A program made the translations under genes and the position numbers. Below the pieces are notes generated by a model. It worked only from the letters and a program-made list of their open reading frames with translations, was not told the DNA's origin and ran no database searches. DNA of 64,000 nt from Promethearchaeia archaeon (GTDB taxonomy: Archaea > Asgardarchaeota > Lokiarchaeia > Sigyniarchaeales > SOKP01): the NCBI GenBank assembly GCA_029856125.1, contig JAHQWJ010000143.1, forward strand, positions 17,325-81,324, in the 5' to 3' direction. Positions 45,433 through 54,022 of the stretch are shown in pieces. The stretch's first letter is position 1, and each line of letters opens with the position of its first letter.

Positions 45433-46335
45433 ATGAAAAAGATATTAATTGTGGGCCCAGCAAGTCAAATACTTGGGATAAGAATTGCTAAGGGTTTAGA
45501 CATTAATTACTATAACACCGAAACAAAAACCTTTCCTGACGGAGAAAACTACCTTAGAATAAACGTAGATAATGATTCTTTAATAGATGGAACTGAAGTT
45601 ATAATTGTTCAATCAACAGGGCCGAGTTCAAGCGAAAACCAAAATGGAAGGTTAATCGAGCTTTTAATGATGATCGAAGCTGTTAAAAGAATGGGTGCCG
45701 CTAAAATTGTTGTTGTTGTTCCATATTTAGCTTATGCTCGACAAGATAGTGTTTTTAGACCAGGAGAATGTAAATTTGCTCAATTAGTTCTAAGACTTAT
45801 AGATTCGATGAGAATTGACGAGCTCTATGTTGTTGATATTCACTCCCAAAAAACTTTAGAAGAAATCCAATGTAAGTGTGTGAATATAGATTCGATGAAA
45901 CTTTTGGCGGATTATATTAAATCGTTAAAGATTAACAACATTGTAGTGGTCGCTCCTGATAAAGGTGCTGTAGAAAGATCTAGAGCCTTTGCAAAACATT
46001 TCGGAGATAACGTACCAGTGGATTATTTTGAAAAAGTACGAGATGTTAAATCGGGAGAGATAACAATGTCAGGAAAACTAAGCTTAAAAAATAGAGATGT
46101 CATCATTTCAGACGATATCATTGCCACGGGCGGAACGATGGCTAAAGCCATAAAAATTTTAAAGGGGGAAGGGGCTAATAGAGTATTTGCTGTAGCAACC
46201 CACGCTCTTTTATTACAAAATGCAAGATATAGGATATTTAATGCAGGAGCAGATGATATAATCGGTACTGATTCTATTGATAATGAAGTAAGTAAAGTTT
46301 CATTGTCAAAAGCTATTGTAGATTATTTGAGATGA
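45433..46335 (+). CDS. prs: Ribose-phosphate pyrophosphokinase (PRPP synthetase)
   Basis: 300 residues. ATP and ribose-5-phosphate sites are clear: TKTFPDGENYLRI, VPYLAYARQDSVFRPGE, the VDIHS metal/phosphate region, and the PRPP loop ISDDIIATGGT. It makes PRPP for nucleotide, histidine and tRNA base pathways. Full length. Shares direction and close spacing with the preceding genes. Confidence 0.95.
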   Translation: MKKILIVGPASQILGIRIAKGLDINYYNTETKTFPDGENYLRINVDNDSLIDGTEVIIVQSTGPSSSENQNGRLIELLMMIEAVKRMGAAKIVVVVPYLAYARQDSVFRPGECKFAQLVLRLIDSMRIDELYVVDIHSQKTLEEIQCKCVNIDSMKLLADYIKSLKINNIVVVAPDKGAVERSRAFAKHFGDNVPVDYFEKVRDVKSGEITMSGKLSLKNRDVIISDDIIATGGTMAKAIKILKGEGANRVFAVATHALLLQNARYRIFNAGADDIIGTDSIDNEVSKVSLSKAIVDYLR

Positions 46336-46339
46336 ATTT

Positions 46340-46882
46340 TTAATAATTTTCTATAATTTTAAAAATCAAAGAGCGCGTTTCTTGCTGAACATCTACTTCT
46401 GATAAATTATTATTTATTTTATAGTTCGCGTTTTCTAAAACTTCGTTTAAGCCGAATCTAATTTCTCGTTCATCTCTATCTCGTATTTCGCTTAAAGAAT
46501 TTGGATCATCAGGTCTTTTTCTGTTAGAAAGTCTTTCATACCTAATTTTTTCATCTACAACAGTGGCAATTAATGGAAATTTCCAGTATTTTCTAAAAAC
46601 CGCAACTTCGGCCATAGATCTCAACCCATCTATGAAACACACTTCACATTCTAACTTTTTAATTAAATTTACGCATTTCTCAGCAATTATCTCTGGTCCG
46701 TAATTTTTTCGTAATTCTAGGGCTATATTCCCCAAATTCTCATCACTTGGGGCAATGTTTCTATGGTTCGCTTCGTTTCTTATAACATCTCCCATCGTAA
46801 TAATAAGCCCTAAATCCTCTATTGCTTTCAAGACTGTTGATTTACCAGAACCGGGTAATCCACAAAATCCTATAACTTTCAT
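46340..46882 (-). CDS. UPF0200-family P-loop nucleotide kinase
   Basis: 180 residues. Walker A GLPGSGKST, then ITMGDVIRNEANHR, NYGPEIIAEKC, the Walker-B-like FIDGLRSMAEV, and NRKRPDDPNS. This is the archaeal UPF0200 family, related to dephospho-CoA and adenylate kinases; the exact substrate has not been settled to my knowledge. Cytosolic. Its stop is 4 nt from that of prs on the other strand. Confidence 0.88.
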   Translation of the reverse strand: MKVIGFCGLPGSGKSTVLKAIEDLGLIITMGDVIRNEANHRNIAPSDENLGNIALELRKNYGPEIIAEKCVNLIKKLECEVCFIDGLRSMAEVAVFRKYWKFPLIATVVDEKIRYERLSNRKRPDDPNSLSEIRDRDEREIRFGLNEVLENANYKINNNLSEVDVQQETRSLIFKIIENY

Positions 46883-47075
46883 GAAGGTTTCTTAATCGAT
46901 CTAATTAATTAAACATGTGAACGTTCTAATTTGTTAAAAAGATTGATAAATTTAAAAGTTTTAAATTTATCCAATAATAGTTAAAACTATTAAGAGATTA
47001 GAAAATTATACGGATTTATTACAAGCTCACTAAGCAGAGTTAGTCGATTTAAAACTATAAATTAGGTTTAAAGCA

Positions 47076-48275
47076 GTGAAACTTCAAAAAGAGAAGGAAG
47101 ATAATTTATTATCCGATACTAATGAAATGATCGAGATATCAAAAAGAGAGTCTTACATTCAGGAGTACGGGATTGATCCGACATTTACGCCCGTATACAT
47201 GTCATACAATGCTTATAAGCGCATTGTTGGTTATGCCATGAGATACGGAAGTAACGATCTTCCTCAAAAAGCTTGGCGTGAAGTTTATGGTATACTAATT
47301 GGGTCGATTAAGGAAAATAAAGAAGTAATCGTTAAGGATGCAATCCCCGTTATGGTAGGCGATAGAGCATATGTTGAATATAAGAGCAAGCATTATGTCG
47401 ATACAGCTCAGTTTAATACGGCGATATATGAAAGAGCAATTCAAGACAATAAAGAAGATTTCTTTGTAGGCTGGTGGCACACTCATCCTGGAATTGGGTT
47501 TATTTTTTCACCAAGAGATATTGAAACGCAACTCTTTTACCAAGGTGTTAACCCATTTGCTATTGCTCTTGTTTTTGATCATTGCCAAAAAGAATCTAAA
47601 TCATATTATTTAGGGGTAGCTGGAATAAGGTTGAAAAATCCTGATCGTGGTATGTTCGCTACGTATTCAAACTCAATAGAATTAAAGTTTGAACATACTA
47701 AGGAGAAAATGGTTAAAAATGTTGATAAAGTAGTAAAAGAAATCAATAAAAATATGAAGGATGTTCTGAGTGAAATTAAATACATAGACGATATTTTGCG
47801 AAAAAGATATCTTGCTCAACTTCAAAGGAATTTTGGTCTTATTATGGTTTTAAAAAAAGACATTAAAATCACTGACGACGAAATAGAAGCTGAAAGTGAG
47901 GATTCCTTTTTATATGAATGGGATCCTGATATCGACAAAAAAATCTACAGAATCCCGAAGTTTAGAGATAAAATTGAAAAAGAATTAAAAAAATATGAAG
48001 CAAATCTTTCTGAGCTCAACGGTGAGAAGAATGACCATGAGTTTAAGAAAAAGAAGGAGAAATATAAAAAAAAGCTAAACGAAATGCTGGCTAAGCCGAA
48101 CGAGTGGTATACAAAAATTATGAATGATTTTACAAAAAGGATCGAAAAAATTTCACCATTTTTTGATTATCTGGATACAGATGAACGAAAGATGATTGAG
48201 CATTTCGAGGAAAGAATTTCTGAATATAGTAAAGTATTAGATGATTTAAGGAGTCGTTCTGAGTTCAATTTATAA
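47076..48275 (+). CDS. JAMM metalloprotease (Rpn11-like) with coiled-coil tail
   Basis: 399 residues with GTG start. The MPN domain (about 30-190) has EVYGILIGS with the catalytic Glu, and HTHPGIGFIFSPRD, the exact HxH-x7-S-x2-D zinc signature. Residues 200-399 are charged coiled coil (KEKMVKNVDKVVKEINKNMK..., KFRDKIEKELKKYEANLSEL). Rpn11/CSN5-type enzymes release ubiquitin from proteasome substrates. The tail could tether it to a particle such as the proteasome. No ubiquitin gene is adjacent. Start and reading frame are clear. Confidence 0.9.
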   Translation: MKLQKEKEDNLLSDTNEMIEISKRESYIQEYGIDPTFTPVYMSYNAYKRIVGYAMRYGSNDLPQKAWREVYGILIGSIKENKEVIVKDAIPVMVGDRAYVEYKSKHYVDTAQFNTAIYERAIQDNKEDFFVGWWHTHPGIGFIFSPRDIETQLFYQGVNPFAIALVFDHCQKESKSYYLGVAGIRLKNPDRGMFATYSNSIELKFEHTKEKMVKNVDKVVKEINKNMKDVLSEIKYIDDILRKRYLAQLQRNFGLIMVLKKDIKITDDEIEAESEDSFLYEWDPDIDKKIYRIPKFRDKIEKELKKYEANLSELNGEKNDHEFKKKKEKYKKKLNEMLAKPNEWYTKIMNDFTKRIEKISPFFDYLDTDERKMIEHFEERISEYSKVLDDLRSRSEFNL

Positions 48276-48488
48276 ATATCACACTTATTTAATCATAATA
48301 TGACCTTATTTTTACAACAAAGTGCAAGGTAAATTTATTGTTTTATTTACGAGGTTATTCACATAATTGCTTTTTAAGTGTTGTTTTCAGTAAACATTTT
48401 GAATAACTTTTATATTACGTGATGTATAACTAATATATAGACTGCTTTTAAATCAAACTTAACAAATAGTTGGTAATGAGGTTTTTTC

Positions 48489-48821
48489 ATGCCTAATGGT
48501 ACAACCCTTATAATAAGAAATCGAACAGATCGGGAGAAAACTATAAAGGACGCAATTTTTGCATTTTCAGGTGGAACAAAATCGCTACTAATAAAAGGAG
48601 AAGGAGAAGAAATTTCAACTGTGGTTGAAGTTGCTGAAATTTTAAAAAAGCGCATGTATCCCGGTGTGGAAATAGCCAATATCTCGTTAGGAAGCCGTCC
48701 CTTCTTTGAAAATAGGCAAAGGAATAACTATCGAAAAAACAACAGAAACAATTATAATAACAAAAATAAAAAGGATTTAATTTCTAAAATCGAAATAACC
48801 CTTTCAAAATCACTCTATTAG
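48489..48821 (+). CDS. albA: Alba-family nucleic-acid-binding protein with Asn-rich basic insert
   Basis: 110 residues. The Alba core is visible: TLIIRNRTDREKTIKDAIFAF, IKGEGEEISTVVEVAEIL, and MYPGVEIANISLGSR (the loop near the nucleic-acid site). After that, RNNYRKNNRNNYNNKNKKD forms a long disordered asparagine/lysine/arginine insert, atypical for short Alba proteins and suggestive of an RNA-binding or phase-separating tail. Followed 9 nt later by a small zinc-ribbon gene. Confidence 0.88.
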   Translation: MPNGTTLIIRNRTDREKTIKDAIFAFSGGTKSLLIKGEGEEISTVVEVAEILKKRMYPGVEIANISLGSRPFFENRQRNNYRKNNRNNYNNKNKKDLISKIEITLSKSLY

Positions 48822-48830
48822 AATCGATTT

Positions 48831-48998
48831 ATGACTTTTGAAAACTTAGGGCCCTTATTAGAAGAGGCTCGAACAACCGTAACATGTAATATTTGTTCAA
48901 ATTACATATATAAAAGAGTTTACTACGACGAGAACTCGAAAAACAAGCAAAAGGTCGTGTTTGTTTGTAAAAATTGCCTAAAGAATAATGAAAAGTAA
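48831..48998 (+). CDS. Small zinc-ribbon protein
   Basis: 55 residues: MTFENLGPLLEEARTTV, then a zinc finger of two pairs, CNIC (19-22) and CKNC (about 46-49), separated by a basic stretch. It begins 9 nt after the stop of alba and is probably co-transcribed. No family recognised; a nucleic-acid-binding accessory is a reasonable guess. Confidence 0.65.
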   Translation: MTFENLGPLLEEARTTVTCNICSNYIYKRVYYDENSKNKQKVVFVCKNCLKNNEK

Positions 48999-49015
48999 CA
49001 ATTAGATTGGTTTCT

Positions 49016-49840
49016 TTATTTCGAGTTGGTTAATCTTTTTTCGCTTCTTTTTGTTAAGTATTTCTCCCAATTAAATGACAGTATAAATTGCATTATCGCA
49101 AGCGTGGTTAGTAACATAATAGATTCTGTTATGACACTTGAAATATCACTTACTTCTATTCCTGTTGCCGTAAAACCTAGTAAAATCAAAATTGGAAATG
49201 TGACGTAAAAAATCGTAGTTACATTTTTACCTGCCCAAGCCCATAATATGCAGCGTGGGAAATTTATTTTCTTTCCAGACATTCCTAAAGCTATCCAAAG
49301 TGGATCGTCAGGAATAGGAAGAGCTGCTGCAATAAATATATATAAATGCATAGACTTTGGATGATCTAGCACCAATTTACCAAATCCTTGTACGTTTTCA
49401 AGAGTCTTAGAGTGGGTTCGTTTAACAACTTTCTTTGCACCAATCCCAATCAAGAATCCAACAAGTTCACCAATTGCACTCCCAATGCCTCCTATTACTG
49501 CAATTATAAGTATTTCTAACCAAAAAGGTCCGTTCAAAAGAATTTCACCTAGCGCTAATCCAAGATTTGAATATTTGATGTAAATTGAATTAGAAAGCGA
49601 AAATAATATAAACGGGTAAGGTATTGGAAATCCAATGCTCGCATTTCCTATAAGACAGATGAAAAATGAGATAAGAAGCGCTAATAAATAATTAGATCCC
49701 TCTGTAAGTCCTGTTATCTCATTTCGGGATTTTATTATGGCGTTTTGAATATCTGGAACTGTTAGAAATAAGATTAAATATAATATAACTCCTAGGTAAA
49801 AAAAAGTAAATACTACAATTAATTTGTTAGAAATTGCCAT
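49016..49840 (-). CDS. VTT/SNARE-associated Golgi-type membrane protein
   Basis: 274 residues with about six helices. The VTT (DedA-like) signature is in GGIGSAIGELVGFLIG and the re-entrant AAALPIPDDPLWIALGMSG, with the basic exit helix WAWAGKNV. VTT proteins scramble or flip phospholipids (TMEM41B/VMP1, DedA). Membrane located. Followed by the cyclophilin-like gene upstream on the same strand (24-nt gap). Confidence 0.8.
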   Translation of the reverse strand: MAISNKLIVVFTFFYLGVILYLILFLTVPDIQNAIIKSRNEITGLTEGSNYLLALLISFFICLIGNASIGFPIPYPFILFSLSNSIYIKYSNLGLALGEILLNGPFWLEILIIAVIGGIGSAIGELVGFLIGIGAKKVVKRTHSKTLENVQGFGKLVLDHPKSMHLYIFIAAALPIPDDPLWIALGMSGKKINFPRCILWAWAGKNVTTIFYVTFPILILLGFTATGIEVSDISSVITESIMLLTTLAIMQFILSFNWEKYLTKRSEKRLTNSK

Positions 49841-49864
49841 CCTATACTCCTGAAATGTCTGATC

Positions 49865-50251
49865 TTACGATTTCATTTTAGATATTTTGGTATTCAAACC
49901 ATTATTCGCTTGCAGAAATAATTCGAGATTTTCAGTAACCTTTCCGATTTTATTTACTTTAGACTGTAATTCAGTACTTTCTAAAATAAATATTAATTCA
50001 TCAGATTTAGGGTTATAAATAATATCTCCTTTCTCTACATTTTTCTTAGATTTTGGATTAGGTCCCTTATAAATTTCAAGCCCTGGAAGAATCCAATAGA
50101 GTTTTGATCCAAAACTAAACCTTCCTCTTAGTACTATTGGTAACTTATTAATTATTGCATCAGCTGATAAGGGTGCGTTATATCTTATCATTTCACCAGT
50201 GATTGTGCCTATTCCAAAAAGATCTACTTTTATTTTCATAGACATTTTCAT
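49865..50251 (-). CDS. Cyclophilin-like domain protein (DUF369/TM1367-type)
   Basis: 128 residues. FGIGTITGEMIRYNAPLSADAI, GRFSFGSKLYWILPG and the KGDIIYNPKSDELIFIL segment match the cyclophilin-like barrel of the TM1367/DUF369 group, which lacks proven prolyl isomerase activity. Probably cytosolic and co-transcribed with the VTT gene. Confidence 0.8.
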   Translation of the reverse strand: MKMSMKIKVDLFGIGTITGEMIRYNAPLSADAIINKLPIVLRGRFSFGSKLYWILPGLEIYKGPNPKSKKNVEKGDIIYNPKSDELIFILESTELQSKVNKIGKVTENLELFLQANNGLNTKISKMKS

Positions 50252-50802
50252 ATAGAACTTTTTTGTCTGTATCTTATTTCTGAGAGATAATATTGGATTA
50301 AATTAATATTTCTGGATCGCAATATTTAAATATTCTTTTTCCCATCTTACTATTTGGACAATAGTTTAAATCATTGGTTTTTGAAACGTAAGTGCAATTA
50401 AACAACGGAGTAGTTGTTGCCTTATTTTCTGGAATTTTTTTCACCCAGAGTTAATGTTAATACGTTGATTTCCAATCGGATTTATTTATTAATTTTTACA
50501 TGTTGCTTAATAATCATTTGTTATTGATTTTGGACGCTTTCAATTATTCTCACGTTGGAGCAATTATTTAGTAGAGAAAAGCAATTAAGTTGTAGTTAAT
50601 ATTTACCTATGGTAATTTGAAGCTGTTTTGCCTGATCTCTTGTAGAACGAATAAAATTTCTATCTGCTACACGTGACATTAAAACATGAAGGCCCTTGTT
50701 TAAAAATAGATTTATTGTCAATAGGGCTTTGATCCCAGATGCGATTCATTGGAACAAATAAGATGATCCATTGAAACAAGTTTTCTGTGATAATCGGAGC
50801 TG
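50252..50802. other. Intergenic region with a relic coding fragment
   Basis: 550 bp without an intact gene. A TATA-like element (AATATTTAAATATTC) occurs near 50320. A 49-codon open stretch on the minus strand (50596-50745) reads GIKALLTINLFLNKG... and later SRVADRNFIRSTRDQAKQ; it looks like real protein but has no start and no recognised family, so it may be a decayed gene. Confidence 0.45.
50596..50745 (-). pseudogene. Unrecognised ORF fragment downstream of a nucleotidyltransferase
   Basis: 49 codons ending in TAA at 50596, preceded by TGA with no ATG/GTG near the start. Residues such as LHVLMSRVADRNFIRSTRD are too ordered to be random A+T-rich translation. It lies on the same strand just after the stop of the 50803 gene. 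Identity unknown. Confidence 0.35.
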
Positions 50803-51651
50803 CTATTGTCCACTTCTTTTATAGTACTTATTAACAAGTGTTAAATCGAGGGCAGTATCAATATCGTAGAAATTCAGATTTGATTTAACTCCGCATGCCA
50901 AAAATTCCATTTCATTTTTGATTGATGAGTTTACAGCATCAACCATTTTATTTAATTTTATCTTACTAGCAAGACTTTCAAAATTTTTCACATAATCATA
51001 AGTAATAATAAACATCGGGATAATCTGATTGAATTCTTCCTCATCTGAATATGAATTTATATTTCTCTGATATATTTCTGTGACGTACTGTTTTGAACCT
51101 TTTTCCTTCGTTCTTACGCAAGATAACATTTTATTATGTATTGGTCCAAATTTTTCGATCTCTTTATTTAATGCTAATTTGCTAGTTCTTCTGTAAAAAA
51201 TAATGGAATTCTGGTTTACTTTAGTGTAATTTTCTTTAACTAAATTTAAAATTTCTTCAATTAGTTTGTAGTCAAAAATTGTGTCTCCTGGAATAACTAG
51301 AAAAAGTTCATTGGTTTTAAAAACTCGTTTATTGCTGGTAATACTCAGAAAAGAATGCAAAGGACCTAACTTATATCGATTTCCAGCGCTGTTGATTATT
51401 ATCGTTTCGCTTTTGTATAGGTTTTTTGTTTGAGGTGAAATAATTTCTTCCTCAATTTGCTTACCTAAATATCCAGTTACTATTACAATTGATTTAATAC
51501 CAAATCGATATAACTGTGAAATTAGAATTGTAAGAATAGATTGATTCTTTAATGATTCGACTTTTATTAACGGCTTTGGGATATCATCCGCAATTCCTTT
51601 AGCGCGTTTCCCTTCACCTGCACATAGAATAACAATTGTGAGATTTTCCAT
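50803..51651 (-). CDS. NTP-transferase family protein
   Basis: 282 residues from ATG 51651 (a further in-frame start at 51675 overlaps map). The signature VILCAGEGKRAKG, then DIPKPLIKV and IVTGYLGKQIEEE, followed by IPGDTIFDY as the metal site, place it among nucleotidyltransferases. There is no hexapeptide tail. It is shortly downstream of MetAP on the same strand. Sugar-1-phosphate or small-molecule cytidylyl/guanylyl transfer; substrate not fixed. Confidence 0.84.
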   Translation of the reverse strand: MENLTIVILCAGEGKRAKGIADDIPKPLIKVESLKNQSILTILISQLYRFGIKSIVIVTGYLGKQIEEEIISPQTKNLYKSETIIINSAGNRYKLGPLHSFLSITSNKRVFKTNELFLVIPGDTIFDYKLIEEILNLVKENYTKVNQNSIIFYRRTSKLALNKEIEKFGPIHNKMLSCVRTKEKGSKQYVTEIYQRNINSYSDEEEFNQIIPMFIITYDYVKNFESLASKIKLNKMVDAVNSSIKNEMEFLACGVKSNLNFYDIDTALDLTLVNKYYKRSGQ

Positions 51652-51661
51652 AAAATTTGTA

Positions 51662-52573
51662 TTAAGTGGTGACAATTGAATTTCCGTCTAAATCTATTAG
51701 TATAGTATGCTCCTGTTGAGCAACTGGAGCGCCAGTCTTTTCTATTAAAAGAGGATAATGGTCTAATATTCTTTTTCTTATAAAAACTTCAATTATTTTT
51801 TGGATTTTGTTTTTTGGGATGATATTATGTTTTTCGATTAAACGTGGCGAAAACGGCAAGGAATGAGTAAGTTTTTCTATTTTATTCATGTAGTTTAATT
51901 CGTCATATGGGAGGTTTTTTTTGACTCTCTTCGCAAAACGATAAATATAAGATGTCTTACCGTTGACTACCAATCCTACACCAGAAGTTGCGAAAGGTTC
52001 ACAAGCGTAAACTTCACCAGGTTGTATAACTTTTTTGTGATTTAAATCTTTAAAGTTAGGAACAAATGGACCTGCATGCAGATTATACCGTTTCAACTCG
52101 TGACCGCCAAGATTAGTGATAGGCCTCAACCCTCGGTTTAGTATTTTTTCAGCAATCGCTTCTCCAATTTCGTATAATTTTGTTCCAGGCTTAAAAAGTT
52201 TAATTGCAGCATCAAGTGCTTCTGTAGCCGCATCAATATAGTTTTGCAGTTCTGGATCATTGTTTATATTAATAGTGATTGCAGAATCAGCAATATATCC
52301 ATCACTATGAGATCCTAAATCTATTTTTAACAATCCTCTATCAGGTAAAACTGTTGGATCGTCAATTGTTGGGCTATAATGGGCAGCATGATTATCAAGT
52401 GACATATTTATTGGAAATGATAATTCGCAGCCTTGATTGGTAATTTCGTCTTCACATTTATTCGCAACTTCTAAAAAAGTCACTCCGGGTTTAATTAAGG
52501 TTCTGACTAATTCTTTAGCAGCTTTTACTGCTTTACCCGCTTTTATATAAGATTCGATACAATTATCATCCAT
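51662..52573 (-). CDS. map: Methionine aminopeptidase, type II
   Basis: 303 residues from ATG 52573 (a TTG at 52606 would add eleven). All metal ligands are in place: KIDLGSHSDG (Asp), IADSAIT (Asp), NLGGHEL (His), ACEPFATSG (Glu) and QQEHTILID (Glu). The substrate-side His is in MSLDNHAAHYSP. An insert near the C-terminus marks type II as in archaea and eukaryotes. It removes initiator Met. Downstream of aspS by a short gap. Confidence 0.95.
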   Translation of the reverse strand: MDDNCIESYIKAGKAVKAAKELVRTLIKPGVTFLEVANKCEDEITNQGCELSFPINMSLDNHAAHYSPTIDDPTVLPDRGLLKIDLGSHSDGYIADSAITININNDPELQNYIDAATEALDAAIKLFKPGTKLYEIGEAIAEKILNRGLRPITNLGGHELKRYNLHAGPFVPNFKDLNHKKVIQPGEVYACEPFATSGVGLVVNGKTSYIYRFAKRVKKNLPYDELNYMNKIEKLTHSLPFSPRLIEKHNIIPKNKIQKIIEVFIRKRILDHYPLLIEKTGAPVAQQEHTILIDLDGNSIVTT

Positions 52574-52611
52574 GATCTTGTAAAATGATTTATTATAAAT
52601 ATTCAATTAAA

Positions 52612-53934
52612 TTAAGGGGTCAATCTTTCAGGAGTTCTAGGGTACATTACCGCTTCTCTAATATCATCCAGTCCACATAAAACTGTTAGCCATCTAGCTA
52701 TTCCTAAGCCGAAGCCAGCATGAGGAGGCATTCCAAAATCAAAAGTTCTAAGATGGGATTCAAAAGCAAGTGGATTAAGCCCCTTATCTTCGAGTGCCTG
52801 TACTAATTGTACTTTATTATGGACTCTTGTACCACCAGAAGTCAATTCTAACCAACCTTTTTGTAAATCAAATGATTCGCTAAATTTTGGATTTTTTGAT
52901 GGCATAATGTAAAATGGTTTTATTGCCATCGGCCAGTGTGTTATATAGTAATAACCGGGTATTTCCTGACCGAGTTTTCTATTAGCTTCCGTTGATAAAT
53001 CTTCACCCCATTCTATCTTTAAATTAAGTTTAGTATTCAATAGATCAAGTAATTCCTCATAGGTATATCTTGGAAACGGGATTTCTGGGACGACTGTCTT
53101 ATCTTCCATACCTAATAGCTTTAAAGCAGGCATCTGTTTGTCTCGAATGCCGATAATAACATTTTGAACTAATTCTTCTAATACTTCTAAAACATCGTTC
53201 ATATCAGCGAAAGCAATTTCCATATCCAACTGCACTATTTCACATAAATGGCGTTTTGTATGGCTTTTCTCAGCTCTAAAGCTTGGACCTATCTCAAATA
53301 CTCTCTCATATACACCGCTCAATTGTTCTTTATATAATTGGGCAGATTGAGTAAGAAAAGCTTCTCTATCAAAATACATAATTGGAAATAGTTCTGTTCC
53401 TCCTTCAGTAGCTGAACCAATAATTTTAGGTGTGTAAATTTCTTTAAAATCGTGATCATGTAAAAAACTTCTCGCAGAATTTAGAATTTCCCCTCTAATA
53501 GCAAAAACCGCTTGATTTCTTACTGATCTAAGGTCTAGCGCTCTATTATTTAGCCTTAAATCTAATTCAGTAGTGGTTTCTCCCGTCATATCGATTGGTA
53601 ATTTTTCAGGAGTTTTGTTTAAAATCTTTATTTCGATAGGGATAATTTCGATGCCACCAGGAGCTTTTTCAAAACGTTTAACTGTTCCTTTTACCATAAT
53701 GCAATATTGGTATCCTACTTTAGCTTTTTCGAAAATCTCATCAGATACTATACCTTTTTTCAAGGTAATTTGACGTTCTCCGTAAACATCTTGAAGCGTT
53801 ATAAACCTCAAACCACCTAAATCACGATAATTTCTAACCCAACCACCTAAAATTACCTCTTCCTCAACTAAATCCAAAGTAACGTCTTTGGTATAATGAG
53901 TTTTTCTCCATCCATCCATCTCTTCAGTTGACAT
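52612..53934 (-). CDS. aspS: Aspartyl-tRNA synthetase (archaeal type)
   Basis: 440 residues. N-terminal OB-fold anticodon domain (GWVRNYRDLGGLRFITLQD) and class II core with motif 2 FRAEKSHTKRHLCE and motif 3 GFGLGIARWLTVL. The length is typical for archaea, which lack the bacterial insertion. It is probably non-discriminating (charges tRNA-Asn too) unless an AsnRS exists elsewhere. Operon with map. Confidence 0.95.
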   Translation of the reverse strand: MSTEEMDGWRKTHYTKDVTLDLVEEEVILGGWVRNYRDLGGLRFITLQDVYGERQITLKKGIVSDEIFEKAKVGYQYCIMVKGTVKRFEKAPGGIEIIPIEIKILNKTPEKLPIDMTGETTTELDLRLNNRALDLRSVRNQAVFAIRGEILNSARSFLHDHDFKEIYTPKIIGSATEGGTELFPIMYFDREAFLTQSAQLYKEQLSGVYERVFEIGPSFRAEKSHTKRHLCEIVQLDMEIAFADMNDVLEVLEELVQNVIIGIRDKQMPALKLLGMEDKTVVPEIPFPRYTYEELLDLLNTKLNLKIEWGEDLSTEANRKLGQEIPGYYYITHWPMAIKPFYIMPSKNPKFSESFDLQKGWLELTSGGTRVHNKVQLVQALEDKGLNPLAFESHLRTFDFGMPPHAGFGLGIARWLTVLCGLDDIREAVMYPRTPERLTP

Positions 53935-54022
53935 GGTTTCGTGTTTTATTATTAATTACTTAAAATTATATTTGAAAAGGAAAATAAGAATAAATTTTTT
54001 GCCTTCTTAATTACGATTAATA

